64,000 nt of DNA from Phlebiopsis flavidoalba (GCA_035772785.1 JAOCPU010000006.1:496001-560000); one strand, 5' to 3'; numbered from the stretch's first letter, positions 49,274 through 61,479 are shown. Translations and numbers: made by a program. The notes: generated by a model from the letters alone, not told the origin.

Positions 49274-50473
49274 CGGCACGAAGTTGCATCATCGCTATAA
49301 GGCCCTCAAGCCCTAATGCCCAATCGCCCTTCCAGACCGTGCAAGGCCTCTTAAGACCTGATTTGCCGTCGTCATACCATTTACGAATATTGCAACCATT
49401 TACGACCCTTTTGTACGTGACTTTCTTTCAGGCTTGTTCGCACATTGGCTTCACGACAAACCTGGGCTGTATTCCTCGTTGTGACCTGCAATGGCCTACA
49501 TACCTTTACGTTCTGAATCTTTCGGATCTTTGTTCGAGTGCATAGTGTTATGGAAAACGATTTGTTGACTTTATGTGCTACGTGCTGTCGTCCCGGTGGG
49601 ACCGAGTCTGACCGAAAGTGGGTGTCGGCCCATGTGAATCGCCCGACGTCTCGACTCGCCAGCCGGGCGTGGCGATTTGTTCCTACTCAGGGATCGAAAC
49701 CGTTCACTGATCGACACTGCCGCCCATAATATGTCTAACGCCGGTTCAAGGCACATACCACCCGGTGAGCGTCTAGTCCTCCGCGTGCGGAACCAGGTTG
49801 GCACGGACTCGCTGCAATATTATTCTCTGATGCTGTGGCTCCAGCCGCCCGCATTCCTCCTCAGTACTGTTCTACGTATCGTCCGTACGCATCTCATTAA
49901 TCCACAATGCCACGCTCGTTTCATTCCGCGCCCGCAATTGTCCGACCTGCCTGCTTCGCAGCTGGCCCAAGCAATCGACATCCATCATCATCAGAACCGA
50001 CTATTCTGTCAATATCCGTTACGGTTGGCCTGCAGGTTCCCACTGTTTTCCTCGCCATCTCTGTTGTTCCTCGTAAACAAAGGATTCGTCGCGTCGCCTC
50101 ACAGCTCATTCGAGCGATCCCTTATGGCTCCTACCTTTGCGGTGGTGTCGCACACATAGTCCAACCTCTCTGCTGAGGCAAAGTGTGCTGTCCGGGTGTT
50201 AGGCTGTGTTATCCCCTTGATTATGCCACCATCTCCCTCGCCATCTTTCCCCCGCTCAAGCATCTGTTTACCGCATCACCTGTGGATACCATCCTTCGTC
50301 AGTCGCCTTAATTCGCCCCTACCTGCCCATGTCCTCTAAACCCCAACACCTTCTTTTCACAGGATGCCTGACAATCTTAGTGAAGAAGATCCGGGCACCC
50401 CACGCACCTAGGGCTAAGGGCCGTCAGTAATTATCACGACCAGCCTCGGGGATTGCAGAAAGCACGATGACAT
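49274..50473. other. Intergenic stretch
   Basis: Open frames at 49677-50159 and 49907-50176 exist on the plus strand but read as Ser/Pro/His-rich sequence without domain signatures. C- and T-rich sequence at 50215-50350 resembles a promoter or leader. No gene is supported. Confidence 0.4.
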
Positions 50474-53400
50474 ATGGCAGTTTTAATGTCAAGCGATGGC
50501 CTAAGCACGAACTCAGTCCCAATTTCCTCCACCACCGGCCGGTATTCCCTTCACATTACCCATCGAGGCTACTTTCGCAGGGCCCGTCCTCGACGGCCGT
50601 ACGCAAGTGACCGCTCGATGACCCCTCCTGCGAACCCTCCGACGTGCGTTACCACCGGTCCCCACGACGCCCCAATCTATCAACAAGACAGACTGTACCA
50701 CTTGATGTCTCACTCCGGTACCACAAACATCTTCACAGATGGCTTTGCTCGAAGTCGGCCTCCTCTACTACCATGTCCTCCTTCAAGGTGTGCTGCGGCC
50801 CGTCGAGGCGCATCTGTCTACCCTTCACCTCATGACTGGCATGACGGAATTCCTTTCGAGTATAACGCGAATGGATGCGTATGGAGAAGCAGTATTGTCA
50901 ACGTCGTTCATTACGTTCGCTCCTATCCACGTCGACCGGCGGAGACGACACTTACTACTACAGTTACGGCAGGCCCGTCGTTCTTTATAAACAGACTAAA
51001 TACGAGCCGTCAGTAGTAGGCAGCGCTAATAACGACCGACCGACCTCGACCATCACGTATCCTCCACCACAAGACGTACCTTTCCCCTAGCACCGAATTA
51101 CAAGTATCCTACCTGTCCCCAGATTGTCAGCCACCACCCTCAGGTCGAACAAGCGCCGCCGACTCGTCCAAGTAGGCCCTCTACAGTGCGCTGAACTCAC
51201 GCGACACTCGCTGGCTTCATGTTGACAGGAGGCCGACATACACCGGATACCTTTTGCGTCCGGCGAAAGTAGTCAACCCACACAGGGCGCTGGGCCCTAT
51301 CCTCCTCGCTCGTTATCCGTCACACCAAGTTTTAGGTTCGATGACTATGCTCAACTCCCCTTATCAACGAAGCCTTTTCTAAGGCCGGACCCGATCCTCG
51401 AGGAGGACGAGGGGAAAGGCAGCGGTCCGTCGACCCCATCACAATCTCGGTGGAGTCGAGGAGGACGTGGGATAGAAGGTGTCCTCGAGATCGTGCGCAG
51501 TCAACAAGCAACGAAGAACGACTACGAAGAGCTACGTGTCTTCGCTGATAGGGCGAATATCCCACTCTCTTCTGGTGACCGTAACGTTCGCTCGAAAAGC
51601 AGGCTAGACTGATTGCGGATGAGTTTCGCGGGGGAAGTGAACTTCCGCCTGTGCCCCACACTTCCAGATCATCCGCATTTCGGGAAATCCGTAAGGCGGA
51701 AGACGCGTCGATTCCACTCCCTGACTTGGTCAATCGCGCCCGCAAGGCATTGATCAGATCTGTTTGGACAAGGGTCATAGGCCACATCACAGTATGGTTT
51801 CCCTGCCCGCGGGCCACCACCAAGGAACGGAGACCTATGCCAGAGACCATGGTGGTGGGACGTTGGAGATGTTACGGTATACGGGTGCGGACCCAACATG
51901 GATGCACGCTCTGCGCGGGGAAGGGCTGTGCGTGTGAAGGGCCGTTCGGGGGACTTTTCGCAAGGATCCGTGGGAATCAGCCGTTAGGGAGCCGAGTCCA
52001 GACTCGCCGGACGAAACGGTCGGAAGAAGTTCATGATGACGAAGAAACGGAAGTTTGTCGCGGGACTCATTGTTTTATAGGGCTTGTTATTGGTATCACG
52101 GTCGCGTAGCTGTTGGGAGTCCACAGTTGGGTCAACACCATTCGTGAACATACGTGCCCTGGAAACCTCACTGGGAACGGCATGCACGCTCGGTGAGTTT
52201 GTTGTTTACTCCAACTTGGAACCAGTTGAGTGACCCGTCCCTTGTAGATGCCACCTGCATCTGCTGCACATCCGGTACTGGGGGCACAGTGTGTTCGCAG
52301 CTCGCTCAGGGCATCTTCGAGATCATCAACAGTACCAACACCCTGTTCAACGCGAACTTCACCCGCCGATTTTGTCTCGGATGCTCTGGTGGCAAGTAGG
52401 CCGGCTCCTCAAAAGGTTGTTGCAGCTCAGGCAAATCTCATTGACGTTGCCCCCGCTCTCGACATCGTCTCCTCACCAAACCGGACAACATGGGCACAAG
52501 CAGCGTTTACTGTGGAACATTGTCCAGTCGGAAAACCTGACCGCCGCTCAGCGTTTTACAAACGTTTGTACGCTCTGCGGACTGGCATTCACTTAGCGTA
52601 CCGGATGGTCCTGTGGCTGATGCAGGCTCAAAGTTCTCAACGGAGGTATTAGGATTCACTTTCGACTTCGCGCGCGCAGAGCGTACAAGCTCCGCAAGTG
52701 AGCTTTCCGAACGGTTGGACAACCTTGTTGCGGATCAAGTAGCTCAGGTGGGCGATACAGCCATGGGTGCCCTGATCGGATGATACAGCTTTGCCTACGG
52801 TATGTGTTACATATTCTCCTTTCCAAAACATTCTTAATCCTGGTTCACAGCGTCGTCAACGCAGCAGTCATTGGCGCTGCAGCATTACTGGACTAGTACT
52901 CTGGGCACCAAACCCAGTCGGACCTTTCGAAGTTTCCTCTCTTTTTTGGTCAAGGGTTCTCCCATTCTGCTTCCTTTTTGACGCGAATCCTGTGCGCGCC
53001 AGGGGGGCCACAACATGCTCTGCTCTGTTGACAAGGTCCATGCACAGCACTTCACCTTTCCCGCCGCCCACTGTCGTGTTACCCTGGTCTGTCATCCACA
53101 GGGACAAACCCAAAACGATTCAGGATCTCGAGACGTCTGTGTTTCGGACTCGAACCTGCTTCGTCTGCGACCAAACCCTTTGACCCCTCGTGCTTTCCTG
53201 ACAGGCCGGTATACGGAGTATTGGACATTCTTGCCCTTCGTGCTTGCCGTTTTCCTGACGGAACCGCTAGTGTCGCGAGGCAAGGCCGCGCTTCTGAACC
53301 GTGACGCTTCAGTCCGCGCTGTAGTCTACAGCAGTGAGAACGAACGTGTTGTGAGTTGCCCCTTCCTGGAGGTTCTCCGGTGCCATCCCTCTTTTGCCAA

Positions 53401-54017
53401 CCTTTTCAGTACGGCACGATGTCGAATTTCAACCACACACCATCCTCCGAGTACCTGCGCTCCATTTCCGAGCATCAACACTGCGAATCAGTTGGTTAAG
53501 CACGTGTCCTCACCCCTCTGTACTCCCTCCGGATTGACGGCGTCTTTGCCTGAGCTCTTCGCCGCACTTTCAAACCCTCCCTGTCCTCGAGTCGTCGCGA
53601 TATTCGGCACCCGTTAACCCGGGTGACATTCGCGTCCACCATCTCGTCTTTGTTCCGACCCGAACAACAACCTGTTCTTCGGCACCAACACGCGATAGGT
53701 GTCGCTGATGGCTGTGCGCGACTGGGCGTTGAACGCGACCAGGAGGCCAGGGCATGCAGTGGATCGCGAGCTCGCAGGCACCTTCGCGAGGTCCCAGGGT
53801 TAGATCAGGTCAGCCTGGACACGTGTCGGACGACAAATGCGCGCAGTTCAACTCGATCCTGAACACCGCTGTTCAACTTCTTTAACACTCCCAACGTATG
53901 CAGTCCCGTCAATGCGAGCAATATAACTGTCGCGTTCGGTGCTCTTGGCCTGCTCAATCCAGCCGATTGGCCTCATGACGTCTTAGTTTCGATTCTTTGC
54001 TCATTTATTCCTATGTA
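50474..54017 (+). CDS. Single-pass membrane protein, unknown function
   Basis: I do not know a function. The N-terminal third (50474-51110) is Ser/Pro/Tyr-rich (MTPPANPPT; DDTYYYSYGRPVVLYKQTKY). A charged block at 51340-51660 reads RFDDYAQLPLSTKPF, then NDYEELRVFADRANIPLSSG and DRNVRSKSRLD. A short basic stretch KKFMMTKKRKFV (about 52025-52065) precedes one hydrophobic segment (GLVIGITVA, about 52080-52110), suggesting a type II topology. The outer domain gives FEIINSTNTLFNANF, IDVAPALDIVSSPN, FTFDFARAERTSSASELSER and LDNLVADQVAQVGDTAMGAL (about 52715-52775). RPVYGVLDIL-type and DASVRAVVYSSE (about 53200-53335), NTANQLVKHV, then NTPNVCSPVNASNITVAFGA near 53890-53940 follow, with a stop at 54015-54017. 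It resembles a protein set I recall from Agaricomycetes. Where the N-terminal part joins is uncertain. Confidence 0.6.
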
Positions 54018-54476
54018 ATCATACTATTCAACTATGCCGTCGGGCAACAGGCTTCAGGTACATCCGCGCATTTACTAAAATTGTATCTTGCTCAAAATTC
54101 ATGATCAGTGCCGGAGACTGGCCCCATCCATTTCACTACTAGGACTTCGTGTTTGATATTTACAGGGTTTTCTTTTTTGTGTCGCTGTTCTGCAATTGCA
54201 CGCATGCCGTAAGATAGTATAATCACTTGTATGGTCTTGCTTTCGGATTCTCGGGTTTCACAATTTCTCTTCGTACCTTCATGCATTGTTCGTTACACCG
54301 CAATTTTCATCTTGGAGCAGACAACCATTTCCGTGCCACCACCAGGACAGAGCTCGTGATAACATCTAGAAACCCGAAAAGAAGGTACGATACATGATGC
54401 TACGATTTCGAAAACACGTCACATAGATACTACAAAGTCCAAAGTGTCCACTGTAAAATGACTATCACTGGTGGTA
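54018..54476. other. Convergent intergenic region
   Basis: AT-rich sequence between two converging genes, without coding potential; presumably both 3' untranslated regions. Confidence 0.5.
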
Positions 54477-56531
54477 TCATGATGGTCCAGGCAAGGGATC
54501 GACCCAGGTGCCGTTTGGCCACAGCGTCGCCGGCATTGTAAAGTCTCCTGGCGCGCCCGCCGCTCGTAAACTGTGCGCCGTCACTGTCAGACAAGCTCGT
54601 GGCAACCGTCGCGTGAAAACCAGCACTCACTGCGAGTCGGAAAAAGTGTGGGTATGCCAGCTTGCAGAGATGCGAGGGAGAAGTTGAGTGCTGTGCCGGC
54701 GTATCTCTCGACGTCGTCGACGAGGAGCGCGAAGCCGTCCCCAGTCGGCTGTGTGTCAGTAATCGGATTCCCAAAAGATCGTTTGATTAACGAGGGCGAT
54801 GGATCCGTTTGAAGGTGGTGGAGTTGGTGACGAAGGCCGGGAGGGCGGAGCCTATCGCGGCATCTCGACGAAGCTGTGGACACAGCAAGATGTCAGTGGG
54901 GAACTGCAAAGATTGCATTTGAATGGGCCACCCACGTCAGCGGCTGTTTGCAAGATAGAGTCGAAACCAAACGCCGCAACACCATTCAAGAACATGCCCA
55001 GCAGGAAGCCTTGATAGATGGCGGACAGGCGATTGGCAGTCGGGACGCGGTCCCAGGCATGAAGACGCTGGAGATGATATAGTGGTGTATCCGAAGTTGC
55101 AGCCCGGGCAGCTGCGACAAATACGAGGACGACAAGACAAATCCCACCTGCAATGTACCATCCGAGATAGTGTGGCAGCCAGCCTGTCTTCCGTATGACG
55201 CGAAGCTGGTTGATGACGATAACCAGCAATATCACCACGATAATGAGTCAGCGCTGTGAGTGCACGCCCGGCCGCTGGGTAATATCCGAGGCGACCAGGC
55301 GGTCGATGGGAATCTTGTCCAAGATGATGTTTCGTCAGCACACCTGGCCAGAAGCTCGCGAGATACCAGACGGACGCCTCTATGGGCGCCTGGCGGAATG
55401 GCGGGGAGGGTGAACCGCCATGCAACACGCCCAGAAGCAGTATGCGACGAAAAGGGTCGGAAGGAATGTTGCGAAGGCGTCATCTAGAGGCGGAGGGCTG
55501 TCCCGTGGCTGCGAGAAGAGAGTGACGTGCCAGACAGCCGATGCAGACTAAGCACCCAGAAGGCCACTATTGGCTTGGGACGGAGACGAGGTCAAGATAA
55601 GGGCCGTGACGAGGGACATTGAATGCGAGCGCAGGGTTGCGTAAATCTTTGCAGTGGTGCAGATCTGTCGTCGCAGAGAAACGGAATGGGACGACGGAAA
55701 TATGGATGGGAAACCGATGGACGTCAGGACCGTGGGCACTGAATGGCAAGAAGTTGCTAAAGTTGCCAATCAGCGAGAGGGTGGCACCACCCTCCAGTAG
55801 AATCGCTGACCAGGCCCCCTTGTACCGCAGTCAGTAAAGCATAAGAGCACGAGGCAACGAACTACTCACGCTTGGACAGCAGCCGCGCAGATAAATGTGT
55901 CCCCTCGATACGTGCCCTCATCGTCGCCGCCGCCAACTATCAGAGGCACAAAGTCCACCTGCTGATCGCCGACCGTGGCGAGAGGTTTTGTGCAGGATGA
56001 CTGAGCTGCATTGCGCCGGACAGCGAAAAGAGATGTCGCGTTGTCGAAGGGGCCACAGTCCGTCCCATCAAGACCGCAGCCGGCATTAGTTGCCCAAAAG
56101 GTGGATGTGCAGCCAATGAACGAGTCCGCTGGGGTGAGGAACGCCTGCTCTCGTGCAAAGAAGGCCATTCCGATTATGTACCCAGAGACCAAGAGCGCGA
56201 ACAGCCATGGTGAAGTGAAGTTGTCGAGTGATTCGTATAAGGGCGGGCTCCAACTCTATGCTTCGTGCGCGATGTCCTGTATGAAGGGTGAGATTGAGGA
56301 ATGGAGAAAGGTTCTGTGCTTTTTAGGTGTAAGTTCAGTCATAGTGATAAGCCTCCCGTGGAACTCACCAGCCAAGTCTCTTTTCGGTCTGGGTCCTCGG
56401 AAGTAAAGCCAAACCTTCTTGACCCTCGGATGTGCCTCTAGTATTCTCTCTGTACGCGTACGCCATGGCTTGCGCTGCGACAGAGAGATAGTGGGTGCGG
56501 TTGTCGCGCGGTCAAAGTCAGTGGAGCTCAT
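54477..56531 (-). CDS. LCCL-domain multi-pass membrane protein
   Basis: The start at 56531 (MSSTDFDRATTAPTISLSQR) leads to a cytosolic tail and WLYFRGPRPKRDL. A first membrane segment, SGYIIGMAFFAREQAF, lies at about 56140-56190. The LCCL domain follows (about 55870-56110): FIGCTSTFWATNAGCGLDGT, DCGPFDN, VGDQQVDFVPLIVGGGDDEG, TYRGDTFICAAAV, with the conserved Cys residues and the YRGD-FICAA signature. After introns come TLSLIGNF-NFLPFSAHG (about 55735-55795), LHHCKDLRNPALAFN, LTNIILDKIPIDRL-type sequence and several membrane helices (VILLVIVINQLRVIR; GWYIAGGICLVVLVFVAAA; AIYQGFLLGMFLNGVAAFGF; about 54950-55240). The tail AYPHFFRLA, FTMPATLWPNGTWVDPLPG ends at the stop 54477-54479. The role of fungal LCCL proteins is unknown; the domain may bind lipid. 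Confidence 0.87.
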
Positions 56532-56666
56532 AGCTCTCTTGAGAGTCGTAGATGTCTGATGGTTGCCTCCTTCGGAGTACGTGCGGTGTCGGCCAGGATG
56601 TACTCCGTTGGGCTACGCGATGAGCTCGCGCGTGGACGGAGTTTTGTGCTCCATAGGTTCGACCGG

Positions 56667-56674
56667 TATATAAA
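56667..56674 (+). promoter_or_regulatory. TATA-like element 1 of three
   Basis: TATATAAA about 30 bp upstream of an ATG at 56702 whose short frame is not convincing. It is one of three similar elements in the 580 bp divergent intergenic region. Confidence 0.3.
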
Positions 56675-56919
56675 CGAAGGTAATACGAGATTCAACTCGA
56701 CATGGGTAGCGTGAGGTATTCAGCGTGGAAGGCAGTCATTAACAGAGTCGCACGCGCACAGGCGCAGTCAAAGTCACGATACCAAAAAAAGCAATCGGCA
56801 GTAACGACATGTGGCGGCAGTCATTTGGAACACGATATCCATGTCATATGTCCTCCCCCGCCCACGCGAGCGCACTTTGGCTTTTCTCTCCTTTGCTTCG
56901 CCGCCTACCGCATCGACGC

Positions 56920-56927
56920 TATATAAA
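56920..56927 (+). promoter_or_regulatory. TATA-like element 2 of three
   Basis: TATATAAA, 184 bp before the ATG at 57111; it may serve an upstream transcript start. Confidence 0.3.
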
Positions 56928-56990
56928 CATGCTATCCACGCCCTTCACGCAAAATCACGTTCATGTCAATGACCATCATGTGTGAACATG

Positions 56991-57017
56991 AGCGGGAGCC
57001 GTCTCGCAGCTCCCGCT
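56991..57017. promoter_or_regulatory. Perfect 9 bp inverted repeat in a divergent promoter
   Basis: AGCGGGAGC and its exact complement GCTCCCGCT separated by 9 bp, 24 bp before a TATATAA element and about 95 bp before the ATG at 57111. It could be a dimeric transcription-factor site or a hairpin in the leader. Confidence 0.4.
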
Positions 57018-57040
57018 GACGCTCAGCTGCTCGCGTAGGC

Positions 57041-57047
57041 TATATAA
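57041..57047 (+). promoter_or_regulatory. TATA-like element 3, probable core promoter
   Basis: TATATAA ending 63 bp before the ATG at 57111; the best-placed of the three elements for that gene. Confidence 0.45.
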
Positions 57048-57110
57048 CAGACCTAAAGCCACCCGACGTGATGAACAACGACTCTCAACCCACCAACACC
57101 TCATTGCACT

Positions 57111-57894
57111 ATGGCAGTCCCAGCAGACATGACCACACGCTCAAACCTGAGCGGGAAATACTACCTTGTACGTTCCCCAGGGGTCGCTGCGCAGCATGTG
57201 TGAGCAACAGTCTCATCTGATCGGCTTTGCTCCTGTCCAGAACAAGCAGCAAAGCGATGATACCGATGAGATTCTCGTCCTCCGTCTGCAAGGGCGTGTC
57301 GTGGTTCACTCGCAGAGCCATTGCGATGGCCACTTTGTACCCTCACAATCACCCATACCGACGAAGAAGGAGTTGAGAAGATCCAGGGTCGATCAGGTAC
57401 TGAGCGGAGGCGTAGGCAAATGTAGGAGTTATAAGTGCCTCTGAGACCCGGATTCTAGACTGGAACGAGCGGGAGGTGGAGGACAAGCTGTTCGGCCCGA
57501 TTGTGACGAGAACCAAGCGTTTCCAAGCTGGAGGGAGGACTATTAACAACGATTGGCTCAAGCAAGACTGGCCTGACGTGGTTCAGGAACACGGTGTGGT
57601 TCACACTTCAGAAGGCCACAGCGATACGGCTAAGAGTGGGAAGACTTGGTCTGCGGAGATGGTGCGTAGCTTCACGTCGGGTGTGTGTGCCAAGGTGCTT
57701 AGCGCGAGTCGGCAGACGTAGGTGGTCTCGCGGATGTTGAAGGCGGCGAAAATATTTCGCGGCATGTGTACTTCGTCGGTCCAGGTGGCGAGGAGATCAA
57801 GGCCCGCCTCGTGTATGATTACAGTGAGTCGCTACCCTTGATGGTTCCTTCCAAAACGTAACATCAATATTGCATTGCAGCGGGACCCTTGTAA
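57111..57894 (+). CDS. Small conserved fungal protein, beta-rich
   Basis: I recognise the shape of the family but not a name. The start at 57111 reads MAVPADMTTRSNLSGKYYL, with a splice donor GTACGT. The second exon gives NKQQSDDTDEILVL and QG, then distorted sequence with IQVDQVLSGGVGKC-type reading (about 57382-57420), and WNERE-EDKLFGPIVTRTKRFQ (about 57463-57520). WLKQDWPDVVQEHG, SDTAKSGKTWSAEM and YFVGPGGEEIKARLVYDY (about 57770-57828) follow. An intron starts GTGAGTCG after the last block, and the codon is completed by the next exon to read TGPL and a TAA at 57892-57894. About 180-190 residues are expected, with alternating strands like a small barrel. It is divergent from the LCCL gene. 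Confidence 0.68.
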
Positions 57895-57929
57895 CGGAGA
57901 GAACGGCGTAGTGTACACTTTGCTTGGCG

Positions 57930-58490
57930 CAGAGGTTAGCGACGCTCGGTAGTCTGCGTGAACTTGTACAGTTGTGAAAGGAATGGACACTTACAATCTA
58001 CCGAAGCTAAGCGGGCGGGAAGACAGAGATGACCTTCCACACCGCGTCTTTGCCTTTCTCCCAAGCCTGAGGACCTCTGCTGTCGTCCCCGCCAAACTCG
58101 ACCATGACGCCGTCTTTTTGACCACTCGCACCAGATGCCGATAGAGCCGGACGACGGCCCTGCTCCTCCGCCCTTTCTGTCCGGCTCCCCCCATAGCGGA
58201 CACAAACTCCTTGCCTGTGGTGGCTCGCGTAACCTGCATAACGGCAGCACGCGTCTTACCGGGGGAATGTCTACGTAGGTCACAACGCGAATGTCTCGCT
58301 AGCATTGTGGCGTATGGCGACTTGTGTTTGGCGGTTGTCGTGCCGCTTTTCGGCGGAGGGGTGTTGTAGACGTCGATACCATCAAGGACAAGGGCCTCGT
58401 CGTTGAGATCGGCGCGCCTCAAACTCCGTCGTTGGCTTATAGGCCGTTGACAGGTTTGAAGAGGAGGCTAAGCCCGACTGGGAAGTAGCT
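57930..58490 (-). CDS. Unknown, possible minus-strand gene
   Basis: Minus-strand fragments that could be exons: DLNDEALVLDGIDVYNTPPP (about 58345-58405), TRAAVMQVTRATTGKEFVSA (about 58195-58255) and, in another frame, KDGVMVEFGGDDSRG with PQAWEKGKDAVWKVISVFPP (about 58015-58120). The last block has convincing composition. No family is recognised and neither start nor stop is fixed. Confidence 0.3.
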
Positions 58491-59012
58491 TGAAGTAGAC
58501 CGCATCGGAGTAGGACTTGACCTCTGGCGTGTGGCGAGGCGTCCGGGACGCGCGCGTAGAGCTGCTGGACGTGGGCGAGCAGCGGCTCGTCAGAGGGGTG
58601 GAGGCCCGAGCAGGTGTCTGAGAGAGTGGGCCATGGTCAAAGGGCCGCGAGCTGGCCGGGGGGAGAGAAACAGGAGCGCCGGATGGGGCAGGAGGACTCC
58701 GAGGCAGGGGAAGCTGTCACGCAGCCGTGACGATCAGGGCTGCGGGTGATGGGTCCCGAAATTTGGCTATCGCAGTGGTCTCTCGAAAGCAGGGTCAGGC
58801 AGGGAGTCCGCTCCCACCCCCCCCTCAGCGAGAGCCTCGCGCATCCGCCTACACGTAATATTTCTCCCCAGCATCCTATATTGCGTCGCGTTCCGTCCAT
58901 TGCTCATGCCACCGGGCCCGAGCCCTTTCGCCCGCCTCATCTCCCGCCTTCAACTCCCTGCGCCTGCAGCAATGGCGGCCTCAGGATCCCTCCCGACCCC
59001 TCTCTCCTTTTC
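58491..59012. other. Region upstream of the P450 gene
   Basis: GC-rich and purine-rich up to 58740, then C/T-rich. The open frame 58746-59012 upstream of the P450 start is pyrimidine-rich leader rather than protein. Confidence 0.4.
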
Positions 59013-61209
59013 ATGCCCTGGTCCCTCGCATGCCCCCCTACCCTCCTGCTGCTAGTGGATCTTCTTGCGGTGCTCGCTAAGCGTGTTCTCTCGTCAGGGC
59101 ACAGCGCCACTCGCCTGCCACCTCGGTTCCAAGGCTTCTTGGTTCGTCGGAGCCGTCCAGCTGCCCAAGGAGTACCAGTGGCTCTGACCCTACGCGACAT
59201 GGAAGAAGCTTTATGGCTGGGGCCTTGTTTGTCTTGGCTCGTGTTGTTCTCCGTGTGTGTGATGACAGTGCATGATGTTGTACAGGCGATGTCATATACA
59301 TTCACATCTTTGGCAATCCCATTATTGTCCTGAACTCCGCCGAGCGGCCGTGAACGATCTATTTGAAAAGCCGTATTCCAGCGCGATTTATTCCTCCAGA
59401 CCGGTTACAGACAGGACTATGATCAACGAGCTGTGGGCCTCTTTCTCACGTTCTTGCTGCGCCGAATTGATCGGCAACTTTCTATAGCAGGGCTTTGACT
59501 GGTCTGTTCTCGTCCATGGCGTACGGCCCTTGGTGGAGAAACACAGGGCACTCTTTCACCAGCACTTCAACTCTACCATCTCCCATCCGTCCAGCCCATT
59601 GTAACACGCGAGACACACACCTTGCTCCGCAATCTTGCCCAGAGCCCTGACCAGCTCTTTCACCATGTCAAGAGGTGCGTCATTTGCATTCCCGGGTGTA
59701 CACAACACTCACAACTCTTCAGGAGCTCCGCTGCCATCGTAATGATGATGTCGTACGGTCACCAAATTGCTCCAGAGGGTGACATGTATGTGACCATCGC
59801 CGATAAAGCATTGGCAGGCCTCGCCCAGGCTGGAATATTCGGCACCTATCTCGTCGACTACATGAGCTTCCGTGCGTTCCTTTCTCTCCCATACGTTCTC
59901 GGCAACGCGCCTGATACTCCACTCTCTAGTCAAGCATGTTCCCTCTTGGCTTCCTGGCGCGTCGTTTTCAAGAGGAAAGCCGCCGAATGGCGTCAGATTG
60001 AACAGGTCCATGCTCAACCTTCCATTCGACATGGTGAAGCAAAGGATGGAAAGTAATATTCCTTCTGAGATTGTCGAGCTATCAGGCTGAGAGTGTATCC
60101 ACAGGTCGTTGGAACAGCTCTTCCTTGTTTCGTTGCCAATGAACTGGAGCGTTTGTTCGCTGTGGGCGGCAACGCCGAGGAAGAGAAGGTGATTAAAGAT
60201 GTGCGGCTGCTACTGTGTACGCTGGTGAGGGTATTCAAACTGCTTCGCACGTCTACGCTGACCTTTACGTCACCCAGCCCGGCGCAGACACGGTGTGTGA
60301 AGCGTGGTGCTACGTCTCATGTGAGAAGATTTCTTGATTCTTCTGCTCCAATAGACTGTCTCGGCCACCCTGTCGTTCTTCCTTGCAACGATGATGTGCC
60401 CAGATATCCAATCCAAGGCGCAAGCTCAGATCGACAAGGTCATCGGCCACGACCGTCTGCCGACATTCGAGGATCGCGAAAGCCTCCCGTACATAGACTG
60501 TATAGTCTGGGAATGCCTTCGATGGAATCCAGGTATTTTACCCACGCACTCGCTAAAACTTGCCGTCTAACACGGACTAGTGACGCCGATGGGCTTAGCC
60601 CGTAAAGTCACGGAAGACGACGAATACCGTGGTTATAAGATACCGAAAAACACGACTATTTTACCAAATGTCTGGTAAGATTCAGTCATACCGCCGACAA
60701 CCGAGCTTCGCTCATGACTTCGCTAGGGCGATTTTGCACGAAGAGAAGATGTACCCTGAGCCTTTACGGTTCAATCCAGATCGGTTCGCTGATGAAAAGC
60801 AGAACACGGCACTTGGGATCAATGAGCTCCCCTTGGCTGCATTTGGCTTTTGGCCGGCGGTATGTTCCCCGTTTAATTGTACATTGCACGCGTCACCGCT
60901 TACGCCACCATCCAGGATGTGTCCTGGGCGTTGGTTAGCTTTCGAAACCGTCTGGCTCACGATCGCAACCACACTCGCTGCATTCAATATTTCTAAAGCA
61001 AGGGACGAGCAAGGCAATGTAATAGAACCAGATACCCATTATACCCCTGCGTCATTAAGGTCAGTTAAATGGCTTTCTTGCGGATCAACGTCGACATTAA
61101 CTATGATTGTGCTCCCCTTCCTAGCCGACCTAAACCCTTTAAGTGCTCCATCGTGCCGAGGTCTGACAAGACCCTTTCGCTGGTGCACCAAGCATATGAT
61201 GGGGCGTAA
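59013..61209 (+). CDS. Cytochrome P450 monooxygenase
   Basis: This is a microsomal haem-thiolate oxygenase resembling fungal O-methylsterigmatocystin oxidoreductase-type P450s; the substrate is unknown. The start at 59013 (MPWSLACPPTLLLLVDLLAV) is a membrane anchor, then RLPPGPK-type, GDVIYIHIFGNPIIVLNSAE (about 59287-59345), AYGPWWRKHRALFHQHFN-type at 59520-59570 (helix C), YGHQIAPEGDMYVTIADKAL (about 59755) and EEEKVIKDV (about 60178). The I-helix is distorted. KAQAQIDKVIGHDRLPTFED (about 60417-60475) leads to SLPYIDCIVWECLRWNP with the ExxR motif (about 60483-60533), TPMGLARKVTEDDEYRGYKI, PEPLRFNPDRF (about 60757) and a haem loop split by an intron (60860-60915) ending MCPGRWLAFETVW with the haem-ligand Cys. 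KCSIVPRSDKTLSLVHQAYD and TAA at 61207-61209 close it. Confidence 0.92.
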
Positions 61210-61479
61210 ACAAACGTGCCTGTCGCATCTCACGACTCTATCTATCAAGCCTATCGTGCGGACATCGCTTTACGACTGGTCACGGGCTAATGAAATAGAA
61301 TATTCAAGTATTTCTAGCATTGCAAGTGCGCAGTTGCAACGAGTAAGATGATCCTCTAAAGTGGGTCACAGCTGGGAAAGTCTGTCTGCAGAGTGGGTCA
61401 AGGGAAATTCTGTCCTCGTATGTGATACCCATATTTCCACCAGGGCACCATGGCCGTGGCATCCGTCAAATTGATGCGC

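Noticed and set aside
56702..56926. Short frame beginning MGSVRYSAWKAVIN after a TATA element
   Set aside because: It lies inside a divergent promoter, has no continuation and an unlikely composition in its second half; evidence too weak to call a gene.
60629..61351. 240-codon frame as a separate gene
   Set aside because: It is the C-terminal exons of the P450 read through an intron and past the true stop at 61209.
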